This document shows positions 43,260 to 52,445 of a DNA stretch of 64,000 bases, in pieces. Source of the DNA: Candidatus Obscuribacter phosphatis (GTDB lineage Bacteria > Cyanobacteriota > Vampirovibrionia > Obscuribacterales > Obscuribacteraceae); NCBI GenBank assembly GCA_001899315.1, contig MOYA01000002.1:145966-209965 (forward strand). Direction: 5' to 3'. The notes beneath the pieces were generated by a model that was not told the origin of the DNA, ran no database searches, and saw only the letters and a list, made by a program, of their open reading frames with translations. Position 1 is the stretch's first letter. Each line of letters opens with the position of its first letter. The position numbers and the translations under genes are program-made.

Positions 43260-44282
43260 GTGACAAGTCTGCTTGAGAAAACTCTTTTGAGAAGATTGGA
43301 GGATTTCAGGCTCCGCCGACTGCTTATTGTTTTAGATCGCGACGGCACCCTGGTGCCTATTTGCGCTAACAGCAAGGACGCTCAGATGTCTGCGAACATG
43401 CGTCGGCTCTTGTCTGCACTTGCTGGTCTAGCAGACGTGCAACTTTGTATTTTAAGTGCCAGATCTTACATCTCTCTATTGTCTGATGACCTGGCTGCGA
43501 CTACAGTCCTAGCTGGGAATTGCGGCTTAGAGATTCGCTTCTCTAATAGTCTAAGCCTTTTCGGTGCAGCCTTGAGGTACTTGCCTCTCATCTTGCAATG
43601 TCGAGACAAAATTGAGAGCGGTCTCTTGCAAGACCATGAGTTAGAGCTTGACCAATTGCAACTTGATGATCACATATTCAGTCTTTGTCTGCACTTTCAT
43701 CGTGCCTCAGATGCAGTCAGAAGAACCGCTGAAACTCTAATCTTTGAGCTTGAGAAAACCTATCCCGCTCTTTCATTCAGTCGGCTTGATACGAGCTTTG
43801 AGATAGGGCCCAAGATTGGTTGGAGCAAGTACTGGGGGCTCTGGCATCTGGCGGCGCGCCTGGGTGCTTTATCTGAAAGTGCGGCGCGGTCAGCCGAGCA
43901 AGAGTTGGAGCAAATAGAATTTTATGGAGGCATTGACCCCACAGGCTATGTAGAATTGTTGGAGCATTTATCTGAGAAGCGCTCTGAACAGACGGGTGAC
44001 TCTTCTGCATTTTTTACTAATCGCTCAGAAGGCGCCTCTGGTGCTTTGCCCGTTCTTTCTGATGCTGTCGATTTGATTTATTTGGGTGATTCTGCCAATG
44101 ACGAACCAGCCTTTCGTTTTGTCAATGAAAATGGCGGTTTAAGCATCAAAGTTGATAATGAATTGGATGAGAAATTCTACAAACATAGCGCCACTGCTAT
44201 GGACACTGCGGCCAAGTTTCGAATTGCTGGCATAGCTCATGTCGAAGAACTTTTGAGCATCTTGTTGAGCTTGCGAATTTAG
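43260..44282 (+). CDS. otsB: Trehalose-6-phosphate phosphatase-like HAD enzyme
   Basis: A 340-aa HAD-superfamily phosphatase, cytoplasmic. Motif I is VLDRDGTLVP (about 24-33), motif II lies in CILSARSYISL, a GNCGLEIRF stretch matches the OtsB landmark after it, and motif IV is YLGDSANDEPAF near residue 277. The C2-type cap sits between. It would remove phosphate from the product of the GT20 enzyme. It is longer than usual OtsB (about 260 aa) because of extra hydrophilic segments near residues 210 and 255. The substrate could instead be glucosylglycerol phosphate. GTG start. Confidence 0.82.
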   Translation: MTSLLEKTLLRRLEDFRLRRLLIVLDRDGTLVPICANSKDAQMSANMRRLLSALAGLADVQLCILSARSYISLLSDDLAATTVLAGNCGLEIRFSNSLSLFGAALRYLPLILQCRDKIESGLLQDHELELDQLQLDDHIFSLCLHFHRASDAVRRTAETLIFELEKTYPALSFSRLDTSFEIGPKIGWSKYWGLWHLAARLGALSESAARSAEQELEQIEFYGGIDPTGYVELLEHLSEKRSEQTGDSSAFFTNRSEGASGALPVLSDAVDLIYLGDSANDEPAFRFVNENGGLSIKVDNELDEKFYKHSATAMDTAAKFRIAGIAHVEELLSILLSLRI

Positions 44283-44330
44283 TAGCTCGGCTTTTTCGGT
44301 TCAGTCTTTGAAATTCGCTTACTTCTCCAA

Positions 44331-44395
44331 CTTAATTTTTGTACTTAATTTCTGTACTTATCTTTTGTACTTGTCTTTTGTAGTTTTCCTTTGCG
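44331..44395. repeat. Degenerate ttttgtactt repeat in a leader region
   Basis: Four to five drifted units of about 13-14 nt (tttgtacttaatt, ctgtacttatctt, ttgtacttgtctt) about 100 bp upstream of the secreted-protein gene at 44498. Confidence 0.6.
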
Positions 44396-44497
44396 CTTAT
44401 TGCCAAGTGTTTATACTGTTTGCTAGCAGCTCTACTGTGCAAGCAGTTATTGATTTAGAGTGTTTTTACTAGCTCCTTTGGTTGTAGACCTTATTCG

Positions 44498-45286
44498 ATG
44501 AAAATTACTATGCTGAAATTGTCTAAGGCGTCAGTTCGGTTATCTAGTTCTGCCTTTTGGGCGGCTTCTGCATCGCTTGCGGCTTCAGCCATTTTTGCAG
44601 CTTATCCGGCTTGCATGGCTTTGCCTGCAGTTTCTAACCCCGATGTTGGCGAAATTAAGGTAGAGCCCGGTGTCGAGCCTGCAGCACCCAATTTTGGTGT
44701 GGTGTCAGAGCAATTCTTGTCAGATTTCTCACGCTCTCTCAAGTGTTCGGTGAAGCTTGAGAAAGAGAGCGTACCAGCGCAGAAATCTGAAAAACCGGAT
44801 AATCCCGATAAAGCAGGGCAAGCAACCACAGCCGGCGCAAATAGCCAGCCCGCTGCCAATGCTTCTAGTTCAGATGCCTTGAGTTCAAGTGGTTCTTCTA
44901 TAGTTAGATACGAGGTCAAGTTAGCTTCTTCGCCGCGACCGATTTCTTTAGTGCTTTATCAAAACCCCGATAAACAAATAGCCGCAGTCAGGTTGCGCAC
45001 TAAGTTTGCCGATAAAGACAAGCTTACCGGTCCGCTCTTGGTTGTGAAGAAGCTCTTAGATAAGCAGAGCGACGACCGCAAGGTGCTTGCCTCCTTCATT
45101 GATTCGGCGCATCAAGAGAATGCCAACTTTGGCATGGCTGATTTTGAGAACAGTAACCTAGTGGTCAAGTACACCGGCTGGTTTGATAAGAAGCATGACT
45201 ATGCCATCGTCGACTTTTGCAAGCCTCCCTCAGCCGATTCCACTGATCTGGTGCCGCCCTCAGACTCTGCCAGTCCCAAAAAATAG
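44498..45286 (+). CDS. Secreted hypothetical protein
   Basis: A 262-aa protein with an Ala/Ser-rich signal peptide ending near MALPAVS. A low-complexity middle (about 95-130, Ala/Ser/Asn) and a C-terminal domain (about 135-245, IVRYEVKLASSPRPISLVLYQNPDKQ to VKYTGWFDKKHDYAIVDF) follow. No family is recognised. The region around residues 60-90 has a short helical segment (SEQFLSDFSRSLKCSVKLEKE). It stands alone between the saccharide locus and a hydrolase gene. Confidence 0.7.
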   Translation: MKITMLKLSKASVRLSSSAFWAASASLAASAIFAAYPACMALPAVSNPDVGEIKVEPGVEPAAPNFGVVSEQFLSDFSRSLKCSVKLEKESVPAQKSEKPDNPDKAGQATTAGANSQPAANASSSDALSSSGSSIVRYEVKLASSPRPISLVLYQNPDKQIAAVRLRTKFADKDKLTGPLLVVKKLLDKQSDDRKVLASFIDSAHQENANFGMADFENSNLVVKYTGWFDKKHDYAIVDFCKPPSADSTDLVPPSDSASPKK

Positions 45287-45398
45287 ATTTGTCACTCACA
45301 ACTTTATTTGGTTCGAGCTAGATTCTGGCAACTAGGGTCGGCATGGTTTAGACTGTCTGAAAGCGGCACCTCGTCTTGGGTTTTTCAAATTGGCATTA

Positions 45399-46265
45399 AT
45401 GACGTCTCAGAAAGCTCGGAAAGCTCAGAAAGCTCTCAATGTTTTCAATGTTCTCAATGTTTTCTCCGCAGCTCTGCTTTTGGCATCGGCGCCTTTATCG
45501 GCGCAAGCTTTTGGTGGGGATAGTTCTAAAAAGCCAGAGACAGTCGTGGCTAAGACGGCTGCAGAAACCGGCGGTAAGCGCATTTTGCCGGTCATCTCAG
45601 AGCCTGTTGTTATCTACTTCCACGGACTTTACAGTAATTCAGCCGAGCCTTTCTGCTTGCCTGGCGGCAAGAAGGGGCTGATTTTTAATGCCTTCAAGCT
45701 GAATAGTCCGTCGCTTGAAATGAAGTCTTTTGAGTATGACAACGGCAAGGTCATTACCGGAGATTATGCCGATCTTGTGCAGCAATTCGATAGCTGTGTG
45801 AAAGATTTTGGCATCAATAATCGACGCATCATTCTAGTGGGCGTTTCGCTTGGCGGCTATGCCATGTTTCAAATGTACAATAAGCTTTCGGACAGCGCCA
45901 AAGACCTTGTTGCCGGTGCAATCTGCGTTGGTTGTCCTGAGAACCTCGATACTTGCTTTCGCAAGACTCGCAGTGGACCTGTGCTTGATGTTTACAAGTC
46001 ATTCGACGGTCAACTGGCCGACAAGAGTATTTCGAAACAGCTGGCAGCTGGACGTGTGCCACCGGTGGTGGTTTTTGTCCGCTTTCATGAAGACACTTCG
46101 GTGCCGCATGCTGCAAATAGAGCACTCATACCTTTCATGAAGAAGAAGGGCGCCAACTGTCTCGAAATCGAAATTGAGGACAAACACGGCATTCCCAGTC
46201 AGCTAAATCTGGAACATGCCTACCAACAGTTTAAGGCGCTTGCCAATAATACGCCCGGGCTCTAA
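45399..46265 (+). CDS. Secreted alpha/beta hydrolase-like protein
   Basis: A 288-aa protein. After a signal peptide (LNVFSAALLLASAPLSAQA) comes an alpha/beta hydrolase core: VVIYFHGLYSNSAEP (oxyanion region), the nucleophile elbow GVSLGG near residue 150, and IEDKHGIPSQ near 265 as a possible His site. An acid residue is not obvious. The start of the coding region is built from 9-nt tandem repeats (QKARKAQKA and LNVFNVLNVF), so the signal peptide itself is repeat-derived. ATG at 45399 is preferred over the TTG at 45390. The substrate is unknown. Confidence 0.75.
   Translation: MTSQKARKAQKALNVFNVLNVFSAALLLASAPLSAQAFGGDSSKKPETVVAKTAAETGGKRILPVISEPVVIYFHGLYSNSAEPFCLPGGKKGLIFNAFKLNSPSLEMKSFEYDNGKVITGDYADLVQQFDSCVKDFGINNRRIILVGVSLGGYAMFQMYNKLSDSAKDLVAGAICVGCPENLDTCFRKTRSGPVLDVYKSFDGQLADKSISKQLAAGRVPPVVVFVRFHEDTSVPHAANRALIPFMKKKGANCLEIEIEDKHGIPSQLNLEHAYQQFKALANNTPGL
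45402..45470 (+). repeat. 9-nt tandem repeats building a signal peptide
   Basis: Two adjacent short arrays (cagaaagct-type, then tcaatgttt-type units) encode residues 3-20 of the hydrolase. Confidence 0.7.
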
Positions 46266-46307
46266 TTTTCTTTTCGCCGAGGTTGACTCGGGTGAGAAAG
46301 TGCTCGC

Positions 46308-47362
46308 TTAAGGACCCGGGGGGAGTCTCGGGGTCATGCTTGGGGGCAGCCTAGGTGGCAGCTTGTCTAGCTTTAGTTCTACCAGGCCGTTTGGAATCTG
46401 CAGAACATCCGGCTTGCCATTTGGCTTGAATCTTCCAGGCAGAGCGATTTCCTGCTTGGTGAAAAGCACTTCATGGCTTCATAACTGCTGTGTTCTCCGG
46501 GCCCGACCATCGCCTGCAGTCCTTTTGCGGTTAGCTCAGGGGCGTTTGATTTCGCTAAAGCTGCGCTTTCCGGGCTTCCCAAAGCCTTCTGGTTGACGCC
46601 TGGAGCAAGGCGATTCCACATAAAGTCCAAATCATTGGGGTTCGCTTTCTTTGAGACAAAACTGCCGCCAACGTGTACTTCATTCACTCCGGCTGCTTTC
46701 AGTTTGTGCAGATGCTCGAGAAAGTCGCCTAGTAGCTGTTGTCTCTTCTCTCCTTCTCCAAAGGCTTGTGCGAATCGTTCAAAGTTCATGGGATATCTTC
46801 CCGGCATCAGTCTGCCTGAAGCACTGAACTCAAGCTGCTGCTTTACTGCTAGGCGGCGCATGGTTGCGTCCTTGAGGTGTTCGCGTCCGCTTAGAACCTC
46901 TTCGCCGCCACTTTGCAGAGGGGTCCTGCCTGCTTTCGCTTCTAGGTCTGCCAGGCGGTTGCCTGCTTCCAATGCTTTGCGCCCTTCGCTAACTTCTGGC
47001 CTAATCAGGCTCTTCACTAACTTGAGTTGTTCATCGGTGATTATGCCGTTTTGCGAAAGCTCCCGCACTGTCTTCGGTAGATCTTTTGTTTCAAGTCTGG
47101 CAGTTTCAGAAAGAGTGGCACTTTTGGAGCCTAAAACTGTCTCTGCTTCAGCCTCTTTGGCAAGAGTCTTTATAGCTCTGCCCCTTGAGGCAACTACGAG
47201 TGCAGCAGTGCCGGCGATAGCAACGGCGCCTAGGCCTGCTTTCACCAGCGAATCTTCGGATAGCGAAAGCAAGCTAAGTTTGTTCTCAGTGCTTGGAGGC
47301 TGGCTATCTGAGCTCTTGAGGGAGCTGGTCTTCTCGGTTTCTGGTTTTTGTTTGTCCATCAA
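46308..47362 (-). pseudogene. Frameshifted nucleotidyltransferase-like gene
   Basis: The frame from 47362 runs to a stop at 46379 (327 aa). It has a hydrophobic helix at about residues 42-60, a helical region, and a nucleotidyltransferase-like signature VHVGGSFVSKKANPNDLDFMW near residue 240. The last about 30 residues of that frame (CFSPSRKSLC...) look non-native. If one base is added in the short A-run at about 46469-46471, the frame continues as KVLFTKQEIALPGRFKPNG and QIPNGLVELKLDKLPPRLPP to a stop at 46308. This is far more protein-like. So either a recent 1-nt deletion or a sequencing error is present. The toxin- or aminoglycoside-type NTase role is unproven. Confidence 0.7.
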
Positions 47363-47695
47363 TCGAACTCTTGCATCCTGTCTCGAATATTCCCCTTAAT
47401 GAAGGTTTCCAAGCGAGCTGGCTGGGCTTTTCGGCTCTTGGCCTGTGGTGCAGGGCAACTTGTTATCTGTGTTGATACCGAAAAAAGAGTCGGGTTTTTG
47501 CTTGGTGAAAAATCTGTCTGTTCTTGGCGCTTGATTCGTGGAGGTTGTCAGGCGCTGGGCGGTGCATTGGCGCTTTGTTTTTCGGGTTCGTTGGTTTTGG
47601 TTAGAGGGCTTAACCGTCATCGCTTAAGCTTTTGCAGTTGAAAAGGTCGCGAAATTAGTCGATCTGCATCAAGCTCTCTGCTGCGGTATAAGCAC
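47363..47695. other. Intergenic region with no recognised content
   Basis: About 330 bp between the divergent nucleotidyltransferase-like gene and the secreted-protein gene. A plus-strand frame of 97 codons exists but lacks a ribosome site and protein character. Promoters for both genes must lie here but were not resolved. Confidence 0.5.
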
Positions 47696-49123
47696 TTGCT
47701 CACTCCTAATTTCTTCGCCATAGGCAATAATCACTATGTTGCCCCAGTCGAGTTTTCTAAATTGAGCAGACATCTTATCCCCGATATATTTCTCAGTATG
47801 ACCCTGACAATTGCACTTTCTGCGCCTGCTTTGGCGGCAGATAGCAGTGCCGACACCAGCGCCATCAAAGAAACGGCAAGAGAAGGCGCAAGCGAGGTTG
47901 CCTCTCCGTCGATTGTTGAGCCGAGCAATGGGACGGATTCAGGGACCGGGCCGTCTGCCGCGAAGGAAGTTTCGCCAGCAAAGACCGAAGCATCTTCGGG
48001 TGGTATAGAAGCTCAAGCGAAATCAGGGGGCACTAGTAATTTAGATTCAAGCAATTCGGCCAATTCGTTGCAGTCTACTCAGAAGGATATGCCGAAACCG
48101 TCTACCCCTTCAATCGGGACTTCTGAACCCGTGCCAGCTTCGGGTCCAAAACTGCAAGCTTTTCTGAAAGCCAAATACATGGAATATCAAGCTGCATTTC
48201 TCAAGGCAAAGAGCTTTGAAGACTTGCTGCCTTATCGCACCAAAAAGCAACGGGAGGAAATGGAGAAGAAGCTCAACGAAGCTCGAAAGCCTGGAGCCGC
48301 TGGAGATGGCTTGAAGGAAATGCAGGGAATGTTCGACTTGATGAAAGCTATGCAGCCCAGAAACGTTGTGGTTGAAAGCGTTACAGTAACCGGCGATCGT
48401 GCAGAACTGAAAGCCAGCGCCTCAGACTCTGGAGAGATGATGGAATCTCTTGGTAAAGGGTTGACTGGTGTCATGCAGGGGATGGTGGAAGCACTGGTCC
48501 CTGCGCCTGGCAAGGCTGATGTCTCGCAAAAGATCAAGAGTTCGATGCCCAAGACGATAACCACTGGCAAGATTGTTATGTTGAAAGAAGCTGGTCAATG
48601 GAAGATGGACACCGAGTCTTGGTCGAGCACGTCTTCTAATGTCAATCCTGCAGAACAAGCGAAGAAAGATGCCAGCGCGCTGTGGTGCGCCAAGGCGTTA
48701 GATATGGATTATCCTCGGACGCCTGCCGCGGGTAGGATACATGGACAGCCTTTTAAGGTCCAAGGCGCTGAAATTTCGAGCCAGAATATTCTCACTATAC
48801 GAGAGGGCAATGATTTTTTCGCCGATAGGCAGTTTGTCATTTTTCTCTTTGATGTAGATGGGCAGCCAGATAAGAAGCAGATTTTAGTCAAGAGCGGCGA
48901 ACCTGTTTCGGGCAAATCAAAAGCGCACATTCATATGGGCTATAAGGTCGCTGGCAAAGATCTGCCGAAAACTGAGATGTTCTTTCCTTCGGACGGTTAC
49001 GGTTTGAAGCTTTCCTTTGGACAGCGCAAGGGAGATTTGCTCCCTGGATATATCGTGCTTCGTATGCCGGACAAAGAGCAAAGTTTTGTGCAAGGTTACT
49101 TTTATGCCAAGATTGCTAAGTAG
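47696..49123 (+). CDS. Secreted hypothetical protein with a long disordered N-terminal region
   Basis: A 475-aa protein. A signal peptide near residues 22-48 (KLSRHLIPDIFLS then TLTIALSAPALAA) is followed by about 100 residues rich in Ser, Thr, Glu and Pro. Residues about 155-310 hold a helical and beta domain with FLKAKYMEYQAAFLKAKSFEDLLPY. The C-terminal domain (about 325-475, beginning ALWCAKALDMDYPRTPAAGRIHGQPF) looks compact and beta-rich. No family is recognised. The start is uncertain: TTG at 47696 keeps basic residues before the signal core, and ATG at 47798 would cut them off. A terminator follows at 49241. Confidence 0.72.
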   Translation: MLTPNFFAIGNNHYVAPVEFSKLSRHLIPDIFLSMTLTIALSAPALAADSSADTSAIKETAREGASEVASPSIVEPSNGTDSGTGPSAAKEVSPAKTEASSGGIEAQAKSGGTSNLDSSNSANSLQSTQKDMPKPSTPSIGTSEPVPASGPKLQAFLKAKYMEYQAAFLKAKSFEDLLPYRTKKQREEMEKKLNEARKPGAAGDGLKEMQGMFDLMKAMQPRNVVVESVTVTGDRAELKASASDSGEMMESLGKGLTGVMQGMVEALVPAPGKADVSQKIKSSMPKTITTGKIVMLKEAGQWKMDTESWSSTSSNVNPAEQAKKDASALWCAKALDMDYPRTPAAGRIHGQPFKVQGAEISSQNILTIREGNDFFADRQFVIFLFDVDGQPDKKQILVKSGEPVSGKSKAHIHMGYKVAGKDLPKTEMFFPSDGYGLKLSFGQRKGDLLPGYIVLRMPDKEQSFVQGYFYAKIAK

Positions 49124-49427
49124 ATATTAGTACCCTAAAAATACCCCGTTTTTAGCGGTCATTTGATTGCTTGACCCTATGGGTGCTTTTGTTTGGCCGC
49201 TGAGAATTGTTGCCTGAATTTGATTCTCTGACTTGGCTAAGGCTCAACCGTTAACGGTTGAGCCTTTTTGTCAAATCAAATCAGTTCGTTTTTTTTAGAT
49301 CTAATTCGGTGAATTTTGGGGTGCCCGCTTGGAGATTTGTCTGATATTCAAAAGATATACATTCGACAATTCGACTGGCTCTTTTCTGTTATCGGTCGCA
49401 TTTTGGGCGATTGGCTTCCAAGGGGTC
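49124..49427. other. Intergenic region with a terminator
   Basis: About 300 bp between convergent genes. It holds a weak AT hairpin ctaaaaa/tttttag (49135-49155) and a strong terminator at 49241-49269. The rest, up to the hrpB stop, shows no coding signal. Confidence 0.5.
49241..49269 (+). terminator. Rho-independent terminator
   Basis: A perfect 24-nt palindrome (ggctcaaccgtt/aacggttgagcc) is followed by T5. It ends the transcript of the secreted protein at 47696-49123. Confidence 0.9.
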
Positions 49428-52256
49428 TTAGTTTTTCTCCCGGCGTTTGGCTCCACTTATTGCCTGTGCCGTCATTGGGTCGTCTGGCCAGGAATGTTTT
49501 GGATATCTTACCTTGAGATCCTTTTTCACATCTGGATAAGTGTTTTGCCAAAAGCTTTTCAAATCAGGAGTAATTTGCTGTATGCGGTAATTTGGAGCCA
49601 GCAGATGCATTAGGACTGGCTGCTTGCCTCGTGCTAAACGTGGTGTCTCAGCCAAGCCGAAGACTTCTTGTATGCGCACAGCAAGCACTGGTTCCTTGCC
49701 GATTTCATAGCTGATTTTTATAGAACTGCCGCTTGGCACTGCTATTCTTTCCGGCGCTTCTGACTCGATGGTACGCAATTGATCTCTATTCAATCTTGCT
49801 TTGATGACATCAATGAGTTTGCGTCCGCGTAATTCTTCCAGGCTGGTAAGTCCGTATAGCCACTCTTCGACCAGGCTGGGCGGCAGATTGTCGGGCTCGA
49901 TCTCAGGTAGATCCAGCTCAGGTAGCCATTGTTTTAGACAGGCCAGGCGGCAAATATAAGAGTGGCTTTCCTCATCTAGCAAATCTCTCAGTGTGTATTT
50001 CTTTAATAGTCCGGTTAGCAAAATTCTTCCCAGGTTTTCGGTAGAATCCGGCAGCGCCACAGGTCTTTCTTCTAAAATTAAGTCTAGATATCGAACCCGG
50101 CGGACGGCGACAATGCGATTTTTGTCATTGTCAAAAAACACTTCAGTTTCGTGTTTGGCTGCCGCTTCCAGCCAGCGGCGCTCCAAATGAGAGGCTTGTC
50201 TAACCAGGGTTTCGGCTTGTCCGAGATCGATGAGTTCTAGAGCAAGAAAGAACTCGCTATCATGCAAGGCCGATTCTTCTGATAGTTTGACGCCCCGGCC
50301 GCCCGTCATCAGTGCTCTGCGTTCGCCTGGACGCAGGCGACAGACTCTGTCCGGAAAAGCTGCAAGCAGAATTTTCATTGCTGTCAGGTCTTCTTCTTGA
50401 TTTGGTAGCGACGGAGTTGTGGGCGCCTTGGTGGCGCCGGCCAGCGAATACAGGTCTCTGGCAACTCTCAGCACTTGTCGCGCGGCCCCGCCTAGCACTT
50501 CTTCGGCACCTCCGACGAGGGGATAGCGCTCTTTCTTGGTTTCAAATTCGATAAGGGCGTGCGCTCTGTCAAGCAGGTCTGACTGCGATTTATGACGAGC
50601 TGGCTGTCTATCTTTGCTGCGTTTGAAGGGTTCTTTCTCTGACAGCAAAGCGGCGCATAATGAAATCAGATAAAGCAGTTGACTAGAAGCAGATGGTTGT
50701 ATATCGAGGCAAGCAATCATTAGCCTGGCTAGTCGCGGCTGCAGCGGTAAGCTCGCCATCTTTTTGCCGATATCGGTGAGTTTTTCTTTTGGGTCGATGG
50801 CGCCAAGCAGCTTGAGAGAAGCTATCGCGCTTTCGATTGATTTTTCTGAGGGCTTTTCGAACCAATCAAATCTTCTTGGATCTTTCTCTCCCCAAGCCAA
50901 TAATTGCAAGACTGCCTCTGCGAGGTCGACGCGCTCAATCTCTGGTTTTTCAAAGTCGGCCAGCAAGCTAAAGTCTTTTTCGCTGTAGAGCCGCAAGCAT
51001 TCACCACTGGCGGTGCGGCCGGCGCGCCCAGCTCTTTGAGTCGCTGATGCTTTAGAGATGCGAGTCGTTTCAAGGCGGTTTAGGCCGCTGAGCGGCGCAA
51101 ATTGATTGATTCGGCAAAGACCCGAATCGACGACGGTTTTCACGCCTTCGATTGTCAGCGAGGTTTCGGCGATGTTTGTGGCTAGGATTATCTTTCTCAC
51201 CGCAGCCGCTTCTGAATTTGCTTGTAAGTTTTGGGGTGCATTTGCTTTGATCGGTGCAATTGGGTTGAGAACCGCCTGCTGCTCGTCCAAGCTTAGTTCG
51301 CCATAGAGCGGCAAGACGAGGAATTGTTCTGCCTTGCCCTGGGGTTTCAGGCGGCGATTTAATAGATCTTCGCCGCGGTCTTTCAATGTGTTCTCGCCGC
51401 GGTCTTTTAATTTGTTCTCGCTGCGCTCTCTCAAATCATGCTCGCTGCGCTCTGCCAAATCATGCTCGCTGCGCTCTCTCAAATCATGCTCGCTGGGCTC
51501 TTTCAATACATGCTCGCTGCGCTCTTCTAAAAGATTTTCTAGAATGTCTTGAGTGCGTCTGATTTCGCCTAATCCGGGCAGGAAAACCAGGATGTGCCCT
51601 TCACTTTGATGTAGCAGCGCCATCGTGTTTTTGGCTACGGTTTCTTCTAGATTGTCCAAGGGGGCGCGGCTCAAATAAGAGACTCGAACCGGATGGGTGC
51701 GTCCCGGGCATTCTAGGGTTGGACAGTTGTTGAGATAAGCGCTAATTGGCGCTGTTTCTAAAGTGGCAGACATGACTACAATGTAAAGGTCGTCGCGCAG
51801 CTCTTTCTTTACTTGCTTGGTCAAAGCAAGGGCTAGATCGAGGTCGAGGCTTCGTTCGTGGAATTCGTCAAAGATCACCATGGCAATGCCTTCCAGGGTT
51901 GGGTCTTCTTGAATTTTTCGCAGAAAGAGACCGGTGGTGGTGGTGATGATTCGGGTAGATTTGCTGACTCTTCGCTCGTGTCTGACTTGATAGCCAATTT
52001 CGTCCCCGACTGCGCCGCCTCTTTCTTGGCTTATTCTCTCTGCGGCGGCCCTGGCGGCCACCCTTCGTGGTTCAAGCATATAGATGCGCTGACCGCTCTC
52101 CGGCAAGAGCTGATCGAGCAAATATGGAGCCACCCTGGTGGTCTTGCCGGCCCCCGGCTCGGCTTTTAAGACCAGGCTGCGCTGGTCTTGCTTGAGCTGG
52201 CGGGCAATTTCTGCAAGAAGGCTGTCAATTGGTAAGGGTTCGAGGTTTCTTTCCAT
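49428..52256 (-). CDS. hrpB: ATP-dependent RNA helicase HrpB with an octapeptide-repeat insert
   Basis: A 942-aa DEAH/DExH helicase. Walker A GAGKTTRV lies near 36-43, DEFHERSLD near 128, SAT near 160, NIAETSLTIEGV near 365 and QRAGRAGRTASGECLRLY near 405. The HA2 and HrpB C-terminal domains follow, ending PKHSWPDDP, the HrpB-specific tail. Known HrpB proteins are about 800-850 aa; the extra length is a tandem run of RSEHDLRE-type octads at about residues 237-299, between motif III and the second RecA domain. HrpB acts on RNA in vitro, but its cellular role is poorly defined. It is divergent from the nitroreductase gene. Confidence 0.95.
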   Translation of the reverse strand: MERNLEPLPIDSLLAEIARQLKQDQRSLVLKAEPGAGKTTRVAPYLLDQLLPESGQRIYMLEPRRVAARAAAERISQERGGAVGDEIGYQVRHERRVSKSTRIITTTTGLFLRKIQEDPTLEGIAMVIFDEFHERSLDLDLALALTKQVKKELRDDLYIVVMSATLETAPISAYLNNCPTLECPGRTHPVRVSYLSRAPLDNLEETVAKNTMALLHQSEGHILVFLPGLGEIRRTQDILENLLEERSEHVLKEPSEHDLRERSEHDLAERSEHDLRERSENKLKDRGENTLKDRGEDLLNRRLKPQGKAEQFLVLPLYGELSLDEQQAVLNPIAPIKANAPQNLQANSEAAAVRKIILATNIAETSLTIEGVKTVVDSGLCRINQFAPLSGLNRLETTRISKASATQRAGRAGRTASGECLRLYSEKDFSLLADFEKPEIERVDLAEAVLQLLAWGEKDPRRFDWFEKPSEKSIESAIASLKLLGAIDPKEKLTDIGKKMASLPLQPRLARLMIACLDIQPSASSQLLYLISLCAALLSEKEPFKRSKDRQPARHKSQSDLLDRAHALIEFETKKERYPLVGGAEEVLGGAARQVLRVARDLYSLAGATKAPTTPSLPNQEEDLTAMKILLAAFPDRVCRLRPGERRALMTGGRGVKLSEESALHDSEFFLALELIDLGQAETLVRQASHLERRWLEAAAKHETEVFFDNDKNRIVAVRRVRYLDLILEERPVALPDSTENLGRILLTGLLKKYTLRDLLDEESHSYICRLACLKQWLPELDLPEIEPDNLPPSLVEEWLYGLTSLEELRGRKLIDVIKARLNRDQLRTIESEAPERIAVPSGSSIKISYEIGKEPVLAVRIQEVFGLAETPRLARGKQPVLMHLLAPNYRIQQITPDLKSFWQNTYPDVKKDLKVRYPKHSWPDDPMTAQAISGAKRREKN
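51358..51545 (-). repeat. 24-nt tandem repeat inside hrpB
   Basis: Seven to eight units of 24 nt (core catgctcgctgcgctctc on the plus strand) in frame with hrpB. They encode RSEHDLRE octads that drift to RGENTLKD at one end. Confidence 0.92.
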
Positions 52257-52433
52257 AAAGTTCTTTCTCAGCTAAAGAGAGTTTACCGCCAGGGCGGTAT
52301 GCGCAAGTAGATTAAAAAATGAGAACTATACGACCGGTCTAGTAATCGCTGTTATAATGGAGCGCATTCGCGAAATTGGTATCCTTGCTTGCCAAAGTCG
52401 AGCCGACTGTTTTTGCGAGAAAAAGTTGTATCT

Positions 52434-52437
52434 GAGG
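52434..52437 (+). promoter_or_regulatory. Shine-Dalgarno deciding the nitroreductase start
   Basis: GAGG at 8-nt spacing before ATG at 52446. It excludes the upstream in-frame ATG at 52389. Confidence 0.65.
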
Positions 52438-52445
52438 TGTATTTG

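Noticed and set aside
46593-47399. 268-codon plus-strand frame opposite the nucleotidyltransferase-like gene
   Set aside because: It is Ser/Arg/Leu-rich with no domain and is a mirror of the opposite reading frame.
47348-47641. 97-codon plus-strand frame between divergent genes
   Set aside because: It begins inside the opposite gene, lacks a Shine-Dalgarno and shows no recognisable protein pattern.
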